Shown piece after piece: positions 57,336-64,000 of a DNA stretch of 64,000 nt. Origin of the DNA: Asterella californica (Eukaryota > Streptophyta > Marchantiopsida > Marchantiales > Aytoniaceae); assembly GCA_036924285.1 (NCBI GenBank), contig JAYKYS010000023.1:1984001-2048000 (forward strand), read 5' to 3'. The notes beneath the pieces are model-generated. The model worked only from the letters and a program-made list of their open reading frames with translations. It was not told the origin of the DNA and did not search any database. The translations under genes and the position numbers were made by a program. Each line of letters opens with the position of its first letter. The stretch's first letter is position 1.

Positions 57336-59158
57336 CTCGACTTCTGTTACACTATACCACACATACTTGCTATGAGCTAAGGCTTGGTCATTACCTGGTC
57401 CTCACAGTCCAGCTTCCACTCTTAGAAGACGAATTTAGTCTTCCAGAAGACAACTATTCTATCTTCTAGAATTCTAACAGTGCTTCCTAAGTACATCATG
57501 TCTTCCGAGCTATATCGACGCAATCCTAACTAAGCAAGACATCATGTGGATTCTTAAAGAAGACAATCCACCTTGCATTCATCCTACTTCTTAACAGAAG
57601 ATGAAGAGATACGCGAGAAGCGAAGTCTGCAAAGCGATCAAAAGAAGGTTGAGGACTCCTGCGGTGACAATGATCTCCAAGAAGATTCTCGAGATAGCTT
57701 CTGATTAATTGACTTCTTCAGAAGACTTCCCGCAGCTAAGCTTCCCATCACTGGTCTAATCTGTCTTCAGCTTCCTACACGTAATCTAGCCTCACAATAG
57801 ACATGAAACATTCACATTCTACTTTTCGACTCCTCACCTTGCATTGCGTAGAAAAAACTTCTTGCGTAATGAGAAGACATGATCCTTGACATCTCTCTCT
57901 ATATTCTGCCAGCAAGGCTTCTCACAATTCTCATCTAAAGTTTGAGAAGAAGAAGGAACAGGTTATTATGGGTCATATAGAAGAGACCCGTGGAGGACCT
58001 TCAGAACTTCTTGTGCATTTTGTCAGCTCTTTCAAGTTTTAGCTCTCTAGGAAGATGTGGATTTGTGAAGCCAAGAAGCTTGGGAGGCACTAGCATGATT
58101 CTCAATTTCCTGCTTCTCGAAACAACAATCAACTCTCATTTTCATTGTGGATTCACATCAAGCTTCTCACAACTCAAATTGCAATCCAATCCAACTACTT
58201 GATGTGAATTTCAAACATTTGGCTTCTAGAAATTGTCAAGACATTCAAACGAATCTTTTGTCCACAGATTCTAAGACAGAAGTGCAGTAGGGTAGAGAAT
58301 TTGATGGACATAACAACAAATTTTTGAATAGGGGGAAGAAGAAGCTCAAAATCGATTCTCATGAAGAGATTGGAGAAGATGGCTGTCGAAATTAGATAGC
58401 ACTTCCGCGTCCAATCTTCTCAGAGAGATTTCAGGGAAGGGGAGTGATCAATATGCTTCCTGCAAACGATCAGGGAAGCGTGGAAACATAGGACCAGTAA
58501 GATGGAAGCGATGGAGAACAAGGAAGAAGTGAGAAGAACCTCAGTACTACACTATGCTACGCTTTTGATATCTTCTTCAATCTTCTGCGTGCCTTAGTGC
58601 TTCAATTCTCCTCCCAATGTCTTCGTCTTGTCATGATCATGCTTTTGTCTTCAACCTCGAGCTGGTACGACTCTGCTTCTACAATCAAATTCGAGCTGTT
58701 GCGATCTGAATCTTCCAACTCTCAATTTCCTCCTTCGACTCCCAATTTCCAATCTTCTATACCCGTGGGGATTCCCAATTCTTCTACCTTGAGTGCGCTT
58801 CTTGCTGAAAGACGTCCTCTCTCACTCGTTCACTACAATTCGATTCTGCATGCTTCCAATGTTCTCTCCACTTCCCAAATCGAGTAGAGAAATAGAAAAG
58901 AGAGCTATGATGTCGATGCACCTCTAGCTTCTCTTTCTTCATCTTTGCGATTAGGTAATGACTCGATTTATCCTAGCCCTACCTATTGCGGTAGTGACTT
59001 TGTGTTAGGTATACCTACCCTTACCTAGTTGGTGCGTGGTTGGCACTTTACACAGTTGCAGTCACCATCTTTCTAGGAATCACATTATGTCTTCCGGCTT
59101 CGGAAGAAGTTGGCTTCTTCATGCTAAGCAAGGTGTAAACTTAAGTAATAAGATTACT
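57336..59158 (-). mobile_element. Element E'' leader
   Basis: Reverse-complement counterpart of E's leader, with scattered GAAGAC/GTCTTC (for example 57470-57500 and 57715-57735) and the same order of landmarks. Near the outer end it shows CTTCTTCCGAAGCCGGAAGAC, then CTTAAGTTTACACC. It has no gene of its own; about 1.8 kb. Confidence 0.65.
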
Positions 59159-60552
59159 TCAATTATATAGACACGTCATTAACTTGCTATTTTCAGAGAA
59201 ATCTCCAATCTTGCAAATTGTGGACACCACAGTATCTCTTCTCTTGAAGCACATATATATGCTACTCACGACAATACTAACCAAGCAATTCATTTGAAGA
59301 TGAGCCATTTTCAAAAGACTGAATACTAACACCAGCAGTTCCACGAGGAAGGTTGTGTCCAGTCTCAAGCCTTGGAGCAGCAACTTTTCACGAAGACGAA
59401 GGTGAAGTCGAACTCCACTGTTGAGAAAACTGCTGTTGCAAATGATGATTTTTCCAAATAGTCTTTCGGTCCGGAGAGATATGGAGTTGCACCGTAAAGC
59501 ATTTTCTTACTAGCAGCAAGGTCCTCTCAAAGGTCAAAGTCATGCTTCAGCTCTACAAAGTTTGATCATACTAAGCAGGACAAGATGAATTGGAGCTATT
59601 GGAAAGCTCTTCAAGACATTTCTGAGAATGTTGTGAGGTCATGTCTATAGCGCGTTGCTGAAGGTGATCTTGCCTAGAGTGATGTCTCAAGAAGGGAATA
59701 GACATAGTATCCTCAAGATTATAACCGCTGTCATGTGCAAAGAGCTTGATGTCGCTTCTTGGTCTGAGGCCTCCAAGAGCTTTTTGTTGGCGACACTGAT
59801 ACAATGTTGCACGAGTTTTACATGTCCTATGAAGAAGTCTTGGTGCGTTTTTCATTTTTGTGTTCGTCCGGAGTTCCCTTTTGTATTTCTTCCTCTTCAC
59901 TAGCTTCTGTATTAAGGTTGTGAATTCTTCAGTTTGTCTTTATTCTCACTTTTCTTGTCTTGCAATTTTCTACTTGCAAGACACTAAAGAAATGAAAAAG
60001 TTGTCAAGACTTAAACGACCTCGTGTGAAGAAGCAATGTCGAGATATCTGCTGTAGACAAGCAAGACTCTGAGAACACTTCATTGCATTCGGATGGTGTT
60101 GCTGTTGACTGACCTCCTTCTTTCTTCCTTTGGTGCAAAAAGGTACGCTGGGATAGGGGTGGTTCAGCTGTCATGCAATCGCAGGAGGAAGTTTTGCAAT
60201 ACGTTTAAGATAGGAATATTCTTGATTGGTTTGTTGCTGGGGAGAAGGATTGTTGTCGCTTTAGTGCATACCTGTTCCCTTGTAGTTATACCCTAGCGAC
60301 AATATCGTTACAAACTGAAGGATTGTCTTCATACTGATGAGAAGCCTTTTAGTCATTCTGATATTTATGATACCTAGTAGCTTTCAGCTTTCTTTTACAA
60401 CAGTTTGACGACGTCTATCTAGTTATGAGTGAGCTTTTCTCAGCTCTAGATTCTGCACTATGGTGAGTTGTTTAACTTCTTTCTCTTCTATCTTTGTGAC
60501 CATAAAGATCTTGTGCTCCACTTTAATGATTTATTATATAGCTCTCTTGTTG
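59159..60552. other. Unassigned stretch between two E copies
   Basis: About 1.4 kb. No recognised domain; frames at 59571-59900 and 60093-60296 show no motif. Confidence 0.4.
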
Positions 60553-60709
60553 TGTTGTAACAACCCAGAGAAACACAAAGTATCGAAAATAGTAAATTAA
60601 AGATCGTTCCCACGAAGATACAGTTAACAATTACACAACACAGTACAAGAATGTCACAAAGATAATTCACATAGTTTTCTGTTATTCTCACGGAATAGAA
60701 TAATGTTGT
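60553..60709 (-). repeat. Dispersed repeat, inverted relative to 38672-38827
   Basis: Reverse complement begins TTATTCTATTCCGTGAGAAT and ends TTTCTCTGGGTTGTTACA, as at 38672-38827. It lies directly before the left end of element E'. Possible LTR tail. Confidence 0.6.
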
Positions 60710-60710
60710 G

Positions 60711-62700
60711 GTGCCCACAAATTACAGGATTCACGAATTTTTAAAATTTTTATGATTAATAACTTGTTTGTATAACTGAAGAAGCGTTGTTATTTAAGGT
60801 TACGTCTTCCTTAGCAAGAAGATGATCTTACGAGCTGTTTGTAATAATAAGTTGACTTCTTCGGAAGACGACCATCTTCGGAAGAGCGTCTTCTCAGTGG
60901 CGTCTTCGAAAGACGGAAGACGGCGGAAGACGGAAGACGACGGAAGACATCCATCTTCCGGAAGATAACGACCGCAAAGGCCTAACCACGGCTTTTTCAG
61001 TAAGGAAGTAGTTGTACCCACTGGGTTGCACCGAACAGGTAGGTAGGTTAGGTAGGTCATCTAAGGTCGAAACCCCTAAACTGCGGGGAAGATACAGAAG
61101 CGCATTAGTGAATTCTCAGCTTCCCGCAGCAGGAGCACTCTTGGTGGAGAAGATCGAATTCCGAGAGTGAGCATCGAGAGAGTGAGCTTCGAGAGAGGGA
61201 AAGCGAGTGAGGTGAGGACCCGTTGGCAGCTAGACGAAGGGCGAGACCAAATTGCTGAATTGCGGAAGGCAGGGAGCGAAGGAATTCTTGTGAGCTTCCG
61301 AGAAGCTGACATTGGAGAAGAGTTGAGGAGAATCGAAGGTGGAATCGAAGCATGGCCAGAAATTGACAGTGGCAGCAGTCGTGTGGAGTCGCACTGGAGC
61401 TAGGACCCGAGCCAGAAGCGCGCGGGAGGTCGAAGGCAACTCGGGAAGCAGAAGAAGACTGTAGAGGTTCTTCCCACATTCTTTTCCCTTCCCACTTCTT
61501 CTCACCTTTGTCTGGTATTCCCCGCGCTTCCCTGGTTGTGTACAGGCAGCCTGACCGATTATCCCCACCCCCATTCTTTCTATTGAGACATTGGGCGCGG
61601 AAGCGCTGCCCAATTTCTATCAAACATCTTCCTACTTCTTCCTAAGTTCAATTCGAGCTTCCCTACACCTTGTCCTCAAATTGACGATCTCAGCTATCAA
61701 TTTCCTTACCCTACTACCTCTCTACCCTCGAAACCTGGAACAGAAGACACTTCGGAAGATGGGAACATCTTCGAAAGACGCTTCTGAAACTTGACTATCT
61801 TCGGAAGACTGTCTTCGGAAGTTGACTATAACCAATTCGTATCAAGAGTGGATTTGTGTTGCTTTTGTGTTAAGAGGCTTGGTACGAATCCCGAGTGGTG
61901 TGGTGAGTCGTTTTGTTATTTCGAGAAGTTGGAAGTCGGGAACTAGGCCTGCGCCTCCCGATCTTCCAAGCTTCTTAACTCCACATCTTCCTAGAGAGAC
62001 TAGAAGACTGAAAGGCTGGCAAAATGAGCGAGAAGACGTGAGGGTCCGTTTCGGATCTCTTCTGTCCGACCCATAGCAGCCATTCCTTCTTCTTCCCAAA
62101 CTTAGAAGAGAGTCGTGAGAAGACTTGCTGGTAGAATCTGGAGAGAATGGTCGAGGGTCATGTCTTCCCACTGAGCAGCAAGCTTCTTCTGAGTGCGTAT
62201 GAGAGGTGAGACGTCAGAAGAACAGAGTGCATTGTCTTGAGTCTGTTGTGAGGATAGATTGCGCGTAGGAAGACGAAGACAGGTGAGACCAGTGAAGGGA
62301 AGCCTGACTTCGGGAGATCTTCCGAGAAAGACATTGAATCGGAAACTGTCCCGAGTGTCTTCCCAGAGGTCACTGTCACCGCAGGAGCCCGCAACCATCT
62401 TCTGAACCTGTCATGCACTTTATGTTTCGCGAAACTTGTATCTTCTAATAAGAAGTAGGATGTAATGCAAGGTGGGTTGTCTTCTGGGTAATCCATGCGA
62501 GGCCTTGCTTAGATAAGATTGTTTAGATATAGCTCGGAAGAAGAGAGCTATCTCGGAAGTACTGTTAGAATCCCGGAAGACGGAGTAGCTGTCTTCTGGA
62601 AGACTAGTTTCGTCTTCTGAGAAGTAGAAGCTAGACTGTGGGCACTTGGGAAGGACTGAGCCCTCAGCTCATAGTGGCTTAGTGCAACAGATCTTCCAGT
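60711..62700 (+). mobile_element. Element E', second plus copy: left end and leader
   Basis: Collinear with 30539-32546, starting at the same TTGTGGTGCCCACAAATTA. It has the same GAAGAC/GTCTTC density and very high similarity by eye. Small indels only, for example GGCGGAAGACGGAAGACGACGG near 60920-60945. Confidence 0.8.
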
Positions 62701-63697
62701 ATGACGATGCATCCGCGAGGCTTGGTGTTACCAGCGGCAGAATTGGCCGAGGCCACTCCTTTCCTCAAGGAGCTGGGTCTCGACTTCTTCCTGTGGGATT
62801 GGAACCTTGCCGATCAGTGACTTCTGGAGGAGGTGTGAGCAGCGTTACCACCCCGCAACCGTGTACCTGCGAAGGCAGGAGTAGCTCGAGGAAGACCATC
62901 TTCCTGGACTGAAGATTGGTGGCGCAGGGCTTTTCACAAGTCAGACTCTGAGGACCGAGGGTATTGGTTTGAGAAGAAGGTTTTGCCCAGGGTCGTGAGT
63001 ACGTGGCATGTGCCTGGGAGCACCACTTGTCTTTTCATGGAAGAAAGGCAGGGTAGGAATGGTTGGAAGATCGAATCTTACCGGGAGCCGAAGAAGCGAC
63101 TTCTGGCGAAGCTGTTTTTGCATCTCTTTCCCAAGGAGAAGGCGCAGAAGATGAGGTACCTAGGAGATCAGGACGTAGACTTCCTGGAAGCAGTGTGGGA
63201 TAAACGAGTACCCATCTACTGGGGCGCATACGTCCACAACTATGTACAAGCGGAGCTAGCGTACTTGGGTACCCCGGCGGGAGGACACTTGACACCTTTC
63301 CTCTGCTACTTGTACATAGCCATGAGGGATCTTAAGAGAGATCAGTTGGCAGAGTATGGGCCAACGGGACAACAGGAGGAGAAGGACGAGACCTCGGAAG
63401 ACGATGACTGAACCGCAGCCGCAACTCCTCCTCCCACTCTGATGCCACAGCTGAGGCTCGGCTCTCACCAGAAGACGCTTCTGGTGAGAGAAGACGAGTC
63501 TAGTGGGTCGAAAGACGCCATGCCACCGAGGAAGATGGGTCCTAGAAGTGTACCTAGGACACCCATCTCCCTCATTCATTCAGGATCGGAGTCAGACTCG
63601 GAGGAAGAACTGCTGAGTATCCGATCGGAGCAGAAGACCGCTTCTGCAACACCCGGGAGTCTTCCGAAGACTCCAGAAGACGAAGGATGGATGGGCT
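62701..63697 (+). pseudogene. Element E' ORF segment 1, three nonsense codons, truncated
   Basis: Begins ATGACGATGCATCC (MTMHPRGLVLP) and matches E's segment 1. TGA replaces a Gly codon after LADQ (62818) and the Trp after LEEV. Another TGA replaces the Arg after EDDD (63409). The longest clean stretch, 62983-63411, covers STWHVPGSTTCLFME to the acidic linker. At DEGWMG (about 63697) it switches to unrelated sequence, so the coiled-coil and acidic segments are missing. Confidence 0.8.
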
Positions 63698-64000
63698 GTA
63701 AGCCGGCCTGTCTCTCACCCAGGGGTACCTCAGATGACTAGGATTACTAGTGCACCTTAATTACAAAGATTCTATCATACCCATGCTCACTTCACTCAAC
63801 ACTCTGACCCGTATGGTCACATCGGTCCCTCTAATAGCGTTCCTGCAAACAAGTTCTAACCCCGCCTTCCACATTGCATCACATAGTATTCAAGGACTCC
63901 CAAGGTCTCCAATGCTCACTTTACTTATAGACAGGAAAATGAGAGTGTCTTCCACCCTCTCAACTCCTCCTTATATACTCTACAACTTCTTACCGTGGTA
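63698..64000. other. Unassigned right edge
   Basis: 300 bp after the break in E'. No gene or motif recognised. Confidence 0.4.

Overview
The window looks like a repeat-rich stretch of a land-plant nuclear genome. It holds no bacterial operon, CRISPR array or canonical tRNA/rRNA gene. Nearly everything recognisable is a decayed LTR retrotransposon (mostly Ty3/gypsy, one Ty1/copia). The one convincing host gene is a spliced minus-strand gene for an LRR-Roc-COR (ROCO) protein, the architecture of plant TORNADO1. A non-seed plant such as a moss is my guess from the gene structure and repeat flavour; it is inference.

Layout: (1) 1-2958, 3' half of a Ty3/gypsy pol with its 3' LTR. (2) 2960-5035, remnants of a minus-strand gypsy element and a reverse transcriptase fragment. 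(3) 5036-28320, a nest of related gypsy elements: an old plus-strand LTR (D) is split by a minus-strand element (C, 5232-25002). C's reverse transcriptase is interrupted by a plus-strand element (A, 9827-14218) and its protease by a nearly complete plus-strand element (B, 15165-22568). A solo LTR (F, 26062-27345) sits in D's primer-binding region. (4) 28315-30538, a gag-protease remnant and a tRNA-like SINE candidate. (5) 30539 to about 36540, an unfamiliar element (E) saturated with the hexamer GAAGAC/GTCTTC, with a 2 kb leader and one long frame cut by two UAG codons in an identical context. (6) 36530-40200, chromovirus tail and Ty1/copia remnants. (7) 40200-44800, mostly unassigned with weak exon-like pieces. 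(8) 44801-51151, the ROCO gene: three exons, splice phases that close exactly, and one in-frame TGA. (9) 51152-56560, no recognisable gene. (10) 56564-64000, a gag zinc-knuckle scrap and two more copies of E (one minus at 56832-59158, one plus at 60711-63697).

The retroelements carry stops, frameshifts and deletions and are probably inactive as they stand. The order of insertion can be read from the nesting: D, then C, then A and B in C; F entered D. Element E, present three times here and matching no family I recognise, is the best candidate for something undescribed. The ROCO gene is probably the only cellular gene in the window, and whether it is functional depends on the TGA at codon 191.
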